The notes under the pieces are model-generated. The model was not told the DNA's origin, searched no databases, and worked only from the letters and a program-made list of their open reading frames with translations. From CAZMNY01 sp964567745 (GTDB taxonomy: Bacteria; Planctomycetota; Planctomycetia; Pirellulales; Pirellulaceae): DNA of 64,000 nt. How positions within the stretch are numbered: the first letter of the stretch is position 1; each line of letters opens with the position of its first letter. The stretch lies in contig CAZMNY010000012.1 in NCBI GenBank assembly GCA_964567745.1, forward strand, positions 102,574 to 166,573, in the 5' to 3' direction. Made by a program: the position numbers and the translations under genes. Shown in pieces: positions 37,263 through 46,521 of this stretch.

Positions 37263-38436
37263 ATGGTTCAAAAAGTTCATGTCAATGTGGGAACGATCGG
37301 TCACGTCGACCACGGCAAGACGACGCTCATGGCCGCGATCTTGCAAGTTCAGTCCTAGCGAGGATTGGCCGAGTTCAAGTCGTATCAGGACATCGCCAAA
37401 GGTGGGATCGTGCGCGACAAGAACAAAACGGTGACCGTTCTGGCGTCGCATGTCCGATACGAAACCGCAGGGCGCGAGTACGCGCACATCGACTGTCCAG
37501 GCCACGCCGACTATATCAAGAACATGATTAGCGGCGCGGCTCAAATGGATGGCGCTGTGCTGCTTGTTTCGGCGGCGGCTGGCCCTATGCCGCAAACCCG
37601 CGAGCACATTCTGCTTGCTCGACAAGTTGGAGTGCCGCGTTTGGTGGTGTTCCTCAACAAGTGCGACATGGTGAGCGATCCCGATCTGCTTGAGCTCGTT
37701 GAGCTCGAACTCCGGGACCTGCTGGCCCATTATGGAATCGACGGCAATCGCGTGCCGTTTATTCGCGGTTCCGGGAAATTGGCGATCGAAAACCCGAGCG
37801 ACGAAAGGGCAACTCGATGCATTGTCGAGCTGTTCGATGCGCTGGACACGGCCATTCCGGATCCGGTCCGCTTGAACGACAAACCGTTTCTGATGCCGAT
37901 TGAAGGAGTTCATTCGATCTCGGGACGCGGCGCCGTCGTGACTGGTCGGATCGAACAAGGAGAGGTCCGCGCTGGCGACTCGGTTGAATTCGTCGGGCTT
38001 GCCCGTGACGCGTCAGCCGATGTCGTGACGCAGGTCGAATCGTTCGGCCGGACGCTCGATGTCGGTCGCGCAGGTGAAAATGTCGACTGTTTGCTTCGCC
38101 GAGCCGCGCACAGCGACGTGCGGCGCGGTCAAGTCCTAGCGGTATCGGGCTCGATCACTCCCCGTTCGAGGCCGAAGTCTACGTGCTCACCGAAGCGGAA
38201 GGCGGGCGCATACGCCGTTCTTTGACGGCTATACGCCTCAGTTCTTCTTTCGCACGACGAATGTCACGGGCACGGCAAGCGTGCTCGGCGACGTCGACAT
38301 GGCGCTGCCAGGCGATGGCGTGAAGCTCAACATCGCGTTGGGAACGCCCATCGCCCTGTCAGACGGCGACCGATCCGCCGTCCGCGAAGGCGGAAGAACA
38401 GTCGGTTCCGGTGTCGTCACGAAAGTCGACGATTAA
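37263..38436 (+). pseudogene. decayed second copy of elongation factor Tu
   Basis: Nearly full-length EF-Tu from ATG 37263, preceded by a strong ribosome site. All landmarks are legible: GTIGHVDHGKTTLMAA (P-loop), DCPGHADYIKNM, NKCDM, DKPFLMPIEGVHSISGRGAVV (start of domain 2), EAEVYVLTEAEGG and GGRTVGSGVVTK (domain 3), ending at TAA 38434. Lesions: TAG at 37356 (codon 32), a frameshift near 38164 with loss of residues after GSITP, and a one-base loss near 38208 where a His codon is expected. The switch I region is KGGIVRDKNKTVTV instead of the general RGITI, and many other positions are changed, so the copy was already divergent before decay. Gene identity is certain, function is lost. Confidence 0.9.
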
Positions 38437-38449
38437 GTTCGCTCGAACT

Positions 38450-38490
38450 CCCCTTGGCTCGAATTCTCGGGCCAAGGGGTTGTTGTTTCT
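38450..38490 (+). terminator. rho-independent terminator after EF-Tu remnant
   Basis: Stem CCCCTTGGC (38450-38458) with GCCAAGGGG (38471-38479), 12-base loop, then TTGTTGTTTC. It sits 13 bases after the EF-Tu remnant's final TAA, where a functional tuf gene would have it. Confidence 0.7.
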
Positions 38491-38676
38491 CGATGACACC
38501 TGCAACTCAGCCAAGTCGTTCGCGTTCCGTGCTTCAACTCCGAATAATCCATGGGGTCTTGTTCCGCTGCCACTAGCAGATATCTTGTCCGTCTCGCTGA
38601 CGAGAATGTCGTTCGCAGCAAACGCTTGCTCAGCTCGGCTTGCCACAAGGTTCTTTTTTGACTGCTCGGACGTTCC

Positions 38677-41600
38677 ATGTCCCTTCTCGATGACAGTCCA
38701 ATTTTCGCGGTGGAAGCGATTGTCGAATTCGCTCGCCAGAATTACGGACTTGCAATAACCGATATTCAATTGCTCCCGAGCGAGCGAGACCAAAACTTCA
38801 AGTTAACCGACGGCGCTGGCGAGCGATTCGTATTGAAAATCTCTTCGGGCCGCGACGAGCCACCATTGCTCGAGGCACAATGCCAGTTGTTGTCGCGCCT
38901 CTCGGCGCTGGGCGGAGCCGAAATCGTTCCGGCGCTCGATGAGAGCATGCTCACGGAAATCGTCGACGAGCACGGCAAGACATATTGGACTCGTTTGGTC
39001 ACGTATGTCGAGGGAACCATGCTCGCCGACATTCGACATCGACCTCCCGAGCTTCTGTTTGAGATTGGCCAATACGTCCACCGCATGAACGAGGCACTGG
39101 CTGGATTCGAACACCCGGCTCTTCATCGCCCTCTGCCATGGGACCTGCGATGCGCAAAGGACATTGTCGCGAAAGGCACCGAACAACTCGGTCAGGCTCA
39201 AAGGAACACGGTGCTCCACGTCGCCGAGCAGTTTCGCCAGCACGCCATTCCCGTGCTGGCGCGTCTTCCTCAGAGCGTCATTCACAACGACATCAATGAC
39301 GGCAATCTCATCGTCGAGTCGACTCGAGGTCGATATGGCGTCGCCGGCGCCATCGATGTTGGAGACGCCGTCTACTCGTGGTCGATCGGCGAACTCGCCA
39401 TCGCGATCGCGTATTCCATCCTCGATCAGGCGGACCCGCTCGCCGCCGCCGCGAAGGTCGTTCGAGGTTATTGCCGGTCTGGCGAGTTGAGTGACGATGA
39501 ACTCACGGCGCTGTTCGGTCTAGTCTGCATGCGATTGTGCGTCAGCGCTGTGATGGCGGCGAAGCAGGCCAAGGCTCGACCGGACGACCCCTATCTGACA
39601 ATTAGCCAAGGCCCCATTACCAAAACGCTGCCTCGGCTTGCCAATATTCCATATCGTTTTGCGACGGCCGTGTTCCGCCAAGCCAGCGGCAAACCTCCTA
39701 TCGCTCGATCCGAAGCGATCTGCGACGCGATCGCGGCTCAGTCCAATGAAGCCCTTTTTCCTCTAGCGAGAGGCGACGACGACCAGATTTGCCCAATCGA
39801 CTTGAGTGTCGCCAGCCCGATACTCCATGGCGATCCGCAAGCGTTTGATGAATCGAAAGTTACCGACGCCGTCGAAGCCGAGTTGAGAAGGCAGCGTGCG
39901 ACAATTGCGGTGGGTGGTTACCTCGAATCGCGGCTACTCTATACCACTGACCAGTTTTCAGCCGACGACGGTTGGCTCGCGGAACCGCGCACGTTGCACC
40001 TGGGCGTCGATCTGTTTACCGAAGCGGGGCGAGCTGTCATCGCGCCGCTCGATGCTGTCGTTCACAGCGTAAAGGCAATCGATAAGCCGCTGGACTACGG
40101 AACGGTTGTCGTTCTGCGGCACGGATCGGGTGACGCCGAGTTCTACACGCTGTATGGGCATCTCGCCCGCCGCACTCAAGAGCATTTGCATGAGGGCCAA
40201 CAACTCGCGAGAGGGGATACGCTTGGATTGCTAGGTGAACGGTCGGAGAACGGAGGCTGGACGCCGCACTTGCACTTTCAACTGATCACCGACTTGCTCG
40301 ATTTGGGTCACGAATTCCCGGGAGTTGGACACGCCACGCAGCGCGAGACATGGTCCTGTTTTTCTCCAGATCCGAACTTGCTTCTCGGCATCTCGCAAAC
40401 AATTGCGTCAGGCGATCCGCACGGGAATGACGACGCAGCCAAGCAGAGAAACATTCACGTTGGCGGCAACTTGAGCCTCGCATATCGGAACCCCATTAAG
40501 ATGGTGCGGGGTTGGATGCAGTATCTGTACGACGAGCGTGGACGTCGATTCCTTGACGCCTTCAACAACGTTCCGCACGTCGGTCATTGTCACCCCGAGG
40601 TTGTCGAATCGGCGGAACGTCAGTTGCGGCTGCTCAACACGAACACCCGGTATCTTCACGACTCGCTCGGCGCATTCGCATCGCAACTCACCGCGACCAT
40701 GCCCGAGCCGCTGAGCGTTTGCTACTTTCTCAATTCGGCAAGCGAGGCGAACGAGCTGGCCTTGCGACTGGCGCGCGCTCACACGAAACGCAAGGCGATG
40801 GTTGTGCTAGCCGACTCGTATCATGGCAATACCACGTCTTTGATTGAGATGAGTCCGTACAAACACAATGGACCGGGGGGTGATGGTCCGCCGGATTGGG
40901 TCCATACCGCGCCGATCCCCGACCTTAACCGAGGTGAGTTTCGCGACCCGAAGACGGCGGGCCGCCAGTATTCAACGCGAGTCGCCGAAATCATCGATCG
41001 ATTGGGCGACCAAGGCGTATGCGGGTTTATCGCCGAGTCGTGTCCGAGCGTTGGCGGTCAGATTATTCTGCCGAGTGGCTATTTGACCGAAGTCTACAAG
41101 CTCGTTCGCAAGGCTGGCGGAGTTTGCATCGCCGACGAAGTTCAAACGGCGTACGGGCGTTTGGGCGAAGCCTTTTACGGGTTCGAGCTGCAAAACGCAG
41201 TGCCGGACATCGTCGTACTCGGCAAGCCCATCGGCAATGGACACCCAATCGCGGCTATCGTCACTCGGCCTGAAATCGCCGCCGCGTTCGACAATGGCAT
41301 GGAGTTCTTCAGCACGTTTGGCGGCAACACCGTGTCGTGCGCTATTGGCTCCAAGGTGCTCGAGATCGTGCAGCGCGACCAACTTCAGCAGAACGCTGGC
41401 AAAGTCGGCGATCGATTGCTGGCCGGGTTGAGACGCTTGCAACGTGACGTTCCGCTGATCGGAGACGTGCGCGGTAGCGGCTTCTTCCTTGGCGTTGAGC
41501 TGGTACGGAATCGAGAAACGTTCGAGCCCGCCGACTGGGAAGCCGAGTCGATCTGCAACCGGATGAGCGAGAAAGGAATTCTGATCGGCACGGATGGGCC

Positions 41601-41706
41601 CAGCCATAACGTGCTCAAGATCCGCCCGCCAATGGCGTTCACTAATACGAACGCCGGCGAATTGATCGAGACGCTCGGGGATTGCTTCGCCGAATTAAAC
41701 GCATAA
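38677..41706 (+). CDS. kinase / M23 peptidase / class III aminotransferase triple fusion (hydroxylysine- or ethanolamine-phosphate lyase type)
   Basis: 1009 residues in three parts. Residues about 1-340 are a choline-kinase/APH-like kinase with the catalytic loop HNDINDGNL (H203, D205, N210) and the metal Asp in GAIDVGDAV; this resembles hydroxylysine kinase. Residues about 400-570 are an M23 peptidase-like domain with complete zinc residues H441, D445 and H533 (with H531). Residues about 590-1009 are a class III aminotransferase with D820 and the PLP lysine K850 (LGKPIGNGHP), close to the phospho-lyases that act on phosphoethanolamine or 5-phosphohydroxylysine. The kinase would phosphorylate and the lyase eliminate ammonia and phosphate. 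No signal peptide, so the M23 domain would be cytoplasmic, which is odd. Similar fusions occur in other bacteria. Confidence 0.85.
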   Translation: MSLLDDSPIFAVEAIVEFARQNYGLAITDIQLLPSERDQNFKLTDGAGERFVLKISSGRDEPPLLEAQCQLLSRLSALGGAEIVPALDESMLTEIVDEHGKTYWTRLVTYVEGTMLADIRHRPPELLFEIGQYVHRMNEALAGFEHPALHRPLPWDLRCAKDIVAKGTEQLGQAQRNTVLHVAEQFRQHAIPVLARLPQSVIHNDINDGNLIVESTRGRYGVAGAIDVGDAVYSWSIGELAIAIAYSILDQADPLAAAAKVVRGYCRSGELSDDELTALFGLVCMRLCVSAVMAAKQAKARPDDPYLTISQGPITKTLPRLANIPYRFATAVFRQASGKPPIARSEAICDAIAAQSNEALFPLARGDDDQICPIDLSVASPILHGDPQAFDESKVTDAVEAELRRQRATIAVGGYLESRLLYTTDQFSADDGWLAEPRTLHLGVDLFTEAGRAVIAPLDAVVHSVKAIDKPLDYGTVVVLRHGSGDAEFYTLYGHLARRTQEHLHEGQQLARGDTLGLLGERSENGGWTPHLHFQLITDLLDLGHEFPGVGHATQRETWSCFSPDPNLLLGISQTIASGDPHGNDDAAKQRNIHVGGNLSLAYRNPIKMVRGWMQYLYDERGRRFLDAFNNVPHVGHCHPEVVESAERQLRLLNTNTRYLHDSLGAFASQLTATMPEPLSVCYFLNSASEANELALRLARAHTKRKAMVVLADSYHGNTTSLIEMSPYKHNGPGGDGPPDWVHTAPIPDLNRGEFRDPKTAGRQYSTRVAEIIDRLGDQGVCGFIAESCPSVGGQIILPSGYLTEVYKLVRKAGGVCIADEVQTAYGRLGEAFYGFELQNAVPDIVVLGKPIGNGHPIAAIVTRPEIAAAFDNGMEFFSTFGGNTVSCAIGSKVLEIVQRDQLQQNAGKVGDRLLAGLRRLQRDVPLIGDVRGSGFFLGVELVRNRETFEPADWEAESICNRMSEKGILIGTDGPSHNVLKIRPPMAFTNTNAGELIETLGDCFAELNA

Positions 41707-41745
41707 ACAGACTTGCTCCGCTCAGCGCGAACCAGCGGTTGATTG

Positions 41746-44244
41746 TCAATGGCCGATCGGGCTTCCTGGCGGCGATTCAACCGACGAAGGTTCACGAGCC
41801 GGTTTGTGCGGTCGATTCGTGAAGCGATTGATCTCGGCGACAAGTTGAGTGAGGTGCGCCGCGTCAACCGAATCCTTGGGGAGTCCGCGTCTCGCTATTG
41901 AGGCACTCACGGCAAACGCCGCCAAGCCGTTGCGAGCAATAGCGCGCGCATCACTCGATGCGTCGTTACTGCTAACTAACCGCATCAATTGTTCAGCCGC
42001 CGTCGTTTGGACGACTCGCATGGCGCGTCGCACTCGATCGCTATCCTCGGTAGGCGCGGCAAATGCCGCACTTGAAATCTCCTCAATCACCTTCCCTAGC
42101 CCCCACTTGCCATCTTGCATTGAGGCCAGCCGCGACGCGCGTTGTGGTTGGAGCAGATTCGCGAGCGTCATTGTTGCGGCGTTCTTCATCGCCGAACCTG
42201 GATCGAATATCGGCGATGTCTGCGATGAGAAGCGTTCGCGGTCCGAAGGCGATAGATAGACCTTGGGCGGAATCAAGGCGACAACCCGATGCGGAATTAG
42301 CAGCTCCGATGGTCGCAATGTACTGACCAACTCGCGCAACGCGGCCCGTTGCCGCGCGACAGACACCGGGCTCACGGCAACTTGGCCGTCGCCATTGACC
42401 GCATACGAGTACTCAACGCCGCCGACAATTTTTGCCGCGGCGTCGACCTGATAACGATGGTGGAGATAGACCGGCACAAACGTCTTTTCCAATTCCGCCA
42501 ACGGCTCGCCCGCGGCAATCGCCGAAGCGTCAAACCCATCGATGGCGATCCGCCGCACGGCCATCTCATGACGCAGAGAAGCGATCGGCTCCTCGCCGTT
42601 GTCCCATAAGTTGGCGAGTGGATGAGCCGCGCCGGCAGGACGAGCGTCGGCGTCCGAGATGTACAGCATCTTGGCTCGAATAGCGGCATCGACTAACTCT
42701 TGCAAACGCGACTGCTCGGCAGCCGCCGGAAATTCCGAGTAGGCGTATTTGACCGTGAACTTGTCCCAAATGCCGACGCCCACGCCGTACGCGTCCGAGA
42801 GATCGAGCTTGCCGTTTTCGATTCGAGTCCGCGGCGCCGGGTAGTCCATGACCGAGGCGCGGTCGCCATAGGTACTGGCCGCAAAGTTGTGAGAAAAACC
42901 GAGAGTGTGTCCCACTTCGTGAGCCGACAATTGCCGAATTCGGGCCAGTGCCAGCTCAACACTCGACTGGTCCGGCGCAAACGAGGCCAGATATGAGGCA
43001 ACCGGACTCGCGCCTGCGCAACAAGACTGCCGCCCCGTCGCGCCGTGAAGCGCGGAACGCAGCCCCTCGATCAGTAGACGGTCCTGCCGAACTCGCAACG
43101 ACCCAAGACTAACATGCCCTTTGATGATCTCCCCAGTACGCGGATCGATCACGGATCCGCCGTATGACCAACCTCGCGTTGCTCGATGAACCCACTGAAT
43201 CACATTGTAACGCACGTCCATCGGGTCGGCGTCGTCGGGAAGGATTCGAACTTGAAACGCGTCGATGAATCCCGCCTCATCAAACGCCTCGCTCCACCAC
43301 TTCGCCCCTTCGACGAGCGCGCTGCGAATCGGTTCGGGAACGCCCGGATCGACGTAGTAAATAATCGGCTCAACCGCCACGCTGCGGGCCGCATTCGAAT
43401 CTCTTTTCTTCAAGCGATGGCGAGTGATAAAGCGCCGTTCGAGCGGGCCATCGATCGGCGCAGCGTAATCGGCGTAAGTTATGAATATTCCGCCCGCTCG
43501 CGGGTCAAACCGGCGAGGTGAGTAGTTTTGATCGGGCAGCTCAACGAAAGAATGATGTTGCCTCAGGGTCACATTGCCCCCATCCGCCGCCACGCGATTC
43601 GATAGCTTGCCGGGCGAACTCGAAACAAATGTCAGAGACGCCTCGAATTCCGTGTTCTTGGGGAATGATTTCGTTCGGGGCAAGTGGACGAACGAACGGC
43701 CGGTCTCCAAGCGATACGTTCCCTGCCCGGCAGCCTTCAGCGCGCCAATGCAATCATGGGCGTCGCGCAACAACAGGCTCGTCATGTCGACAACGTCGCC
43801 GGCGCTGGTCTTGCGGATTTCACCCGCCCAAATCACCGACTCGGCGAACGAGTCGCGAACAGCCCGTCGTTCCGGCTCTTGAGCCGACGTCGCGCGGTAT
43901 TTGAGGTTTTCATGAATCAAGAAGACTCGGTTGGCAACCCGATGAAAACGCACCACCCGCTCGCCGCCAAGCTGTCCGCGGTCCAGTCCAACGGGGTTTG
44001 AGCCGAGGCCAGTCGCCAGTGAATTGACATAGAGGAAAGGCGAATCGAATCGCTCGAGTCGCAACCAGATTTGCCCCGTCTGATCGTCCCAATAGAAGTC
44101 AAAAAAACCACTGAACTGTTGCATCTTGTCGACTTGCGGACCCGACGTCCCACCGCCCGCCACAACCTGAGTCCAACCTTGCGAGACAATAGAACTGATC
44201 AGCGAAAAGACGATCGTGAAAATCGTTGCGCGCAGCATGTGCAT
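41746..44244 (-). CDS. exported zinc metalloprotease (DUF5117/DUF4953 type)
   Basis: 832 residues from ATG 44244 (MHMLRATIFTIVFSLIS, a signal peptide); the longer frame upstream is not coding-like. The N-terminal half (FFDFYWDDQTGQIWLRLERF to the segment FITYADYAAPIDGPLERRFI) is the DUF5117 region, the rest the metallopeptidase region. The zinc site is the metzincin form H442-E443-x-x-H446-x-x-x-x-x-H452 (HEVGHTLGFSH), followed by SVMDYPAPR, which supplies the Met-turn. The family is periplasmic or outer-membrane facing; substrates are unknown. It lies 92 bases after fahA on the same strand but is probably not functionally part of that operon. Confidence 0.9.
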   Translation of the reverse strand: MHMLRATIFTIVFSLISSIVSQGWTQVVAGGGTSGPQVDKMQQFSGFFDFYWDDQTGQIWLRLERFDSPFLYVNSLATGLGSNPVGLDRGQLGGERVVRFHRVANRVFLIHENLKYRATSAQEPERRAVRDSFAESVIWAGEIRKTSAGDVVDMTSLLLRDAHDCIGALKAAGQGTYRLETGRSFVHLPRTKSFPKNTEFEASLTFVSSSPGKLSNRVAADGGNVTLRQHHSFVELPDQNYSPRRFDPRAGGIFITYADYAAPIDGPLERRFITRHRLKKRDSNAARSVAVEPIIYYVDPGVPEPIRSALVEGAKWWSEAFDEAGFIDAFQVRILPDDADPMDVRYNVIQWVHRATRGWSYGGSVIDPRTGEIIKGHVSLGSLRVRQDRLLIEGLRSALHGATGRQSCCAGASPVASYLASFAPDQSSVELALARIRQLSAHEVGHTLGFSHNFAASTYGDRASVMDYPAPRTRIENGKLDLSDAYGVGVGIWDKFTVKYAYSEFPAAAEQSRLQELVDAAIRAKMLYISDADARPAGAAHPLANLWDNGEEPIASLRHEMAVRRIAIDGFDASAIAAGEPLAELEKTFVPVYLHHRYQVDAAAKIVGGVEYSYAVNGDGQVAVSPVSVARQRAALRELVSTLRPSELLIPHRVVALIPPKVYLSPSDRERFSSQTSPIFDPGSAMKNAATMTLANLLQPQRASRLASMQDGKWGLGKVIEEISSAAFAAPTEDSDRVRRAMRVVQTTAAEQLMRLVSSNDASSDARAIARNGLAAFAVSASIARRGLPKDSVDAAHLTQLVAEINRFTNRPHKPAREPSSVESPPGSPIGH

Positions 44245-44336
44245 TTGCTGGATCCCGTCAAGCAGAAAATAGGAGCGAGCGTATCGAGACGACGACAAGC
44301 TGACTGGCGATTGTAGACGGAATTCAGCGACCTTGC

Positions 44337-45608
44337 TTAGGTTCCGCCAACCAACCCAGTCACTTCGCCGAAGCCGACGCGGTAGCCTTCGCCTTGAGCC
44401 CAACCCTGCATGCTCACCGTGTCGCCGTCCTGGATCATCACTCGAGTCTCGCCGCCTGGCAATTCGATCGGCCGAGTTCGATTCCAAGCGAGTTCGAGCA
44501 TGCTGCCGTAGGAATCGGGCGACTCACCGCTTATCGTCCCCGAGGCGAGTAGGTCGCCGGTCCGCATGTTGCACCCGTTGCAACTGTGATGGGCCAGCTG
44601 TTGCGCCATGCTCCAGTAGAGATACTTGAAATTGGACCGAGAGAGAACAACCGGTTCGCCGCGGTTTGGGGCCAGCGTCACCGTCAAATCGATGTCGAAG
44701 GCGCCGGCGTTTTCGGACTTCAGGTAGTCGAGAGGAACCGGATCTTGCTGTGGGCCGCGACAGCGGAAGGGGGCCATCGCGTCGAGCGTCACAATCCAGG
44801 GCGACATCGACGTGCAGAAACTCTTGCCAAGAAACGGACCGAGCGGGACATATTCCCAACGCTGAATATCGCGAGCGCTCCAGTCGTTCACCAGACACAT
44901 GCCAAAAATGTGCTCCTCGGCGTCTTCGACAGAAATCGAATCGCCAAGCCGGTTTCCGGAGCCGACAACGAATCCCATTTCCAACTCAAAGTCGATCGCA
45001 CGGCTCGGGCCAAAGCTAGGAACCTCGTCGTCAGGCCCCTTTCGCTGTCCGTTGGGCCGGTGCACAGGCGTTCCACTGACCACAACCGAGCTCGCTCGCC
45101 CATGGTAGCCAACCGGAAGGTGCAACCAGTTCGGCTGTAACGCATTGTCGGCGCCTCGAAACATCGTTCCGACATTGGTCGCGTGCTCTTTCGATGCATA
45201 GAAATCGGTATAGTCGCCGATCGTGATCGGCAACATCATCTCGACGTCGCTTCGTTTGTGCAGAACGCGCTGGCGAAGCTGTTCGTCATCCCGCAACGTG
45301 GGGCTATCGACGTCCAAGAGTTCGCTCAAGCAACAACGCACTTCCCGCCACACGTCGCGGCCAAGCGACGCGAAACGATTGAGCGAAGAATCGCTGAACA
45401 CATTGCCGTCGTCCATCGAAGGCAGCTGCATGGTTTGTTCCAGAACGGACAAGTCCGCGACATGATCGCCAATGGCAATGCCGCACCGAGGATCGCCGTC
45501 GGCAGGCTTGAAAACACCGAAAGGAAGATTCTGAATGGGGAAACAGGAGTCGGGCGCCACAGCCAGGAAAGACTGTCTACTGGGGTCCGTTGTCGCACTT
45601 AGCTCCAT
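44337..45608 (-). CDS. fahA: fumarylacetoacetase
   Basis: 423 residues from ATG 45608, which has GGAG six bases upstream; a GTG at 45620 is less likely. Fumarylacetoacetase hydrolyses fumarylacetoacetate to fumarate and acetoacetate, the last step of Tyr/Phe breakdown, in the cytoplasm. Seen: LPVGYHGRASSVVVSGTPV, DFELEMGFVVG (metal-binding Asp/Glu), LVNDWSARDIQRWEYVPLGP, FLGKSFCTSMSPW and QLAHHSCNGCNMRTGDLLAS, all characteristic of FAH. The start overlaps the end of the unknown gene upstream by 32 bases, showing translational linkage within the operon hppD-hmgA-unknown-fahA. Confidence 0.95.
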   Translation of the reverse strand: MELSATTDPSRQSFLAVAPDSCFPIQNLPFGVFKPADGDPRCGIAIGDHVADLSVLEQTMQLPSMDDGNVFSDSSLNRFASLGRDVWREVRCCLSELLDVDSPTLRDDEQLRQRVLHKRSDVEMMLPITIGDYTDFYASKEHATNVGTMFRGADNALQPNWLHLPVGYHGRASSVVVSGTPVHRPNGQRKGPDDEVPSFGPSRAIDFELEMGFVVGSGNRLGDSISVEDAEEHIFGMCLVNDWSARDIQRWEYVPLGPFLGKSFCTSMSPWIVTLDAMAPFRCRGPQQDPVPLDYLKSENAGAFDIDLTVTLAPNRGEPVVLSRSNFKYLYWSMAQQLAHHSCNGCNMRTGDLLASGTISGESPDSYGSMLELAWNRTRPIELPGGETRVMIQDGDTVSMQGWAQGEGYRVGFGEVTGLVGGT

Positions 45609-46521
45609 CACTGTCTCCACATGATTGCATAGATGTTAACCAACCCGCCTGGCAAAGATCCGACACCGGCTCGTCAAACGAGCAAGAGCCGATCGAACGA
45701 AAACTACGCCTCGCGGATTGCAATTCATCGACCGATATCAGGTCGTCCCGAAACTGTATCCCGTCACAACGAAGACCGAAAGCGGACGAGTCGGATTCCA
45801 GAACCGCCAACACCGATCCATCGTCGCATTCAATACGTGACATTAGCGCGGTGGCGAGCAACATATTGACGAAACCGTGCATGTTCGCCATTGGTGCATC
45901 ATCGTCGTTCGACGTCGGGCCGTTGACCGGAAACGGATGATGAAGTCCTGCGGTCGCCTTAAAATGCAGCCCCGCTGCGACCGATGACCGCAAGTAGGTG
46001 AGGACATCTTCCGGCGAAGGGAACGCCGCTGCCTCAAGGCCGCCCATCCTCACTTTGCCCAAGCAACCCGCTCGCTTGATTGCCTCCACTTGCTCATCGA
46101 GCGCGTCGCCGATCGACGTTTCAACGAAGATCTCCTGCCCGCCGATCGGCAATCGGTCACTCCATCGCTGCTCAACGGAACCAATGGTTATCCACCGTGA
46201 ATGCGATTCCGCGTACGCCGTTACGTCGCCGCCTTCGTTGAGCCAATCTTGACTCAACACACTCAACTCCCATGCCTCTTCCGAGCCGAGCCGTTTCAAC
46301 TGCTCAATCAATTCTTGAAGCCGAGAAGCGGGGACAACGAAACGGCCGAGCATCCACGCAAATGCGCTTTGCCGGTGCCGCTCGTAATGGGCCACCGCGT
46401 CGCTCATCGACAACTTGGCAGGCGGGAACAGGCCTGCGAAATCAAATAGCCCTTTAAACAGCGACCCCGTAAATTCATTGGTGGATGACGGTATCGACTT
46501 TGCTTCGTGGTTCGAGCTCAC
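45577..46521 (-). CDS. conserved protein of unknown function inside the homogentisate operon
   Basis: 314 residues. Start chosen at GTG 46521, which overlaps the hmgA stop as GTGA and has GGAG nine bases upstream; a TTG at 46536 is the alternative. The end overlaps fahA, so the gene is locked between hmgA and fahA. Alternating strand-helix pattern suggests a TIM-barrel-like fold. Distinct stretches: GLFDFAGLFPPAKLSMSDAV near the start, EIFVETSIGD, GKVRMGGLEAAAFPSPEDV, and HFKATAGLHHPFPV; the charged residues and the His pair in them may form an active site. No named family recognised. The pathway lacks a visible maleylacetoacetate isomerase, the step between hmgA and fahA, so that role is a testable guess. 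Confidence 0.8.
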   Translation of the reverse strand: MSSNHEAKSIPSSTNEFTGSLFKGLFDFAGLFPPAKLSMSDAVAHYERHRQSAFAWMLGRFVVPASRLQELIEQLKRLGSEEAWELSVLSQDWLNEGGDVTAYAESHSRWITIGSVEQRWSDRLPIGGQEIFVETSIGDALDEQVEAIKRAGCLGKVRMGGLEAAAFPSPEDVLTYLRSSVAAGLHFKATAGLHHPFPVNGPTSNDDDAPMANMHGFVNMLLATALMSRIECDDGSVLAVLESDSSAFGLRCDGIQFRDDLISVDELQSARRSFRSIGSCSFDEPVSDLCQAGWLTSMQSCGDSDGAKCDNGPQ

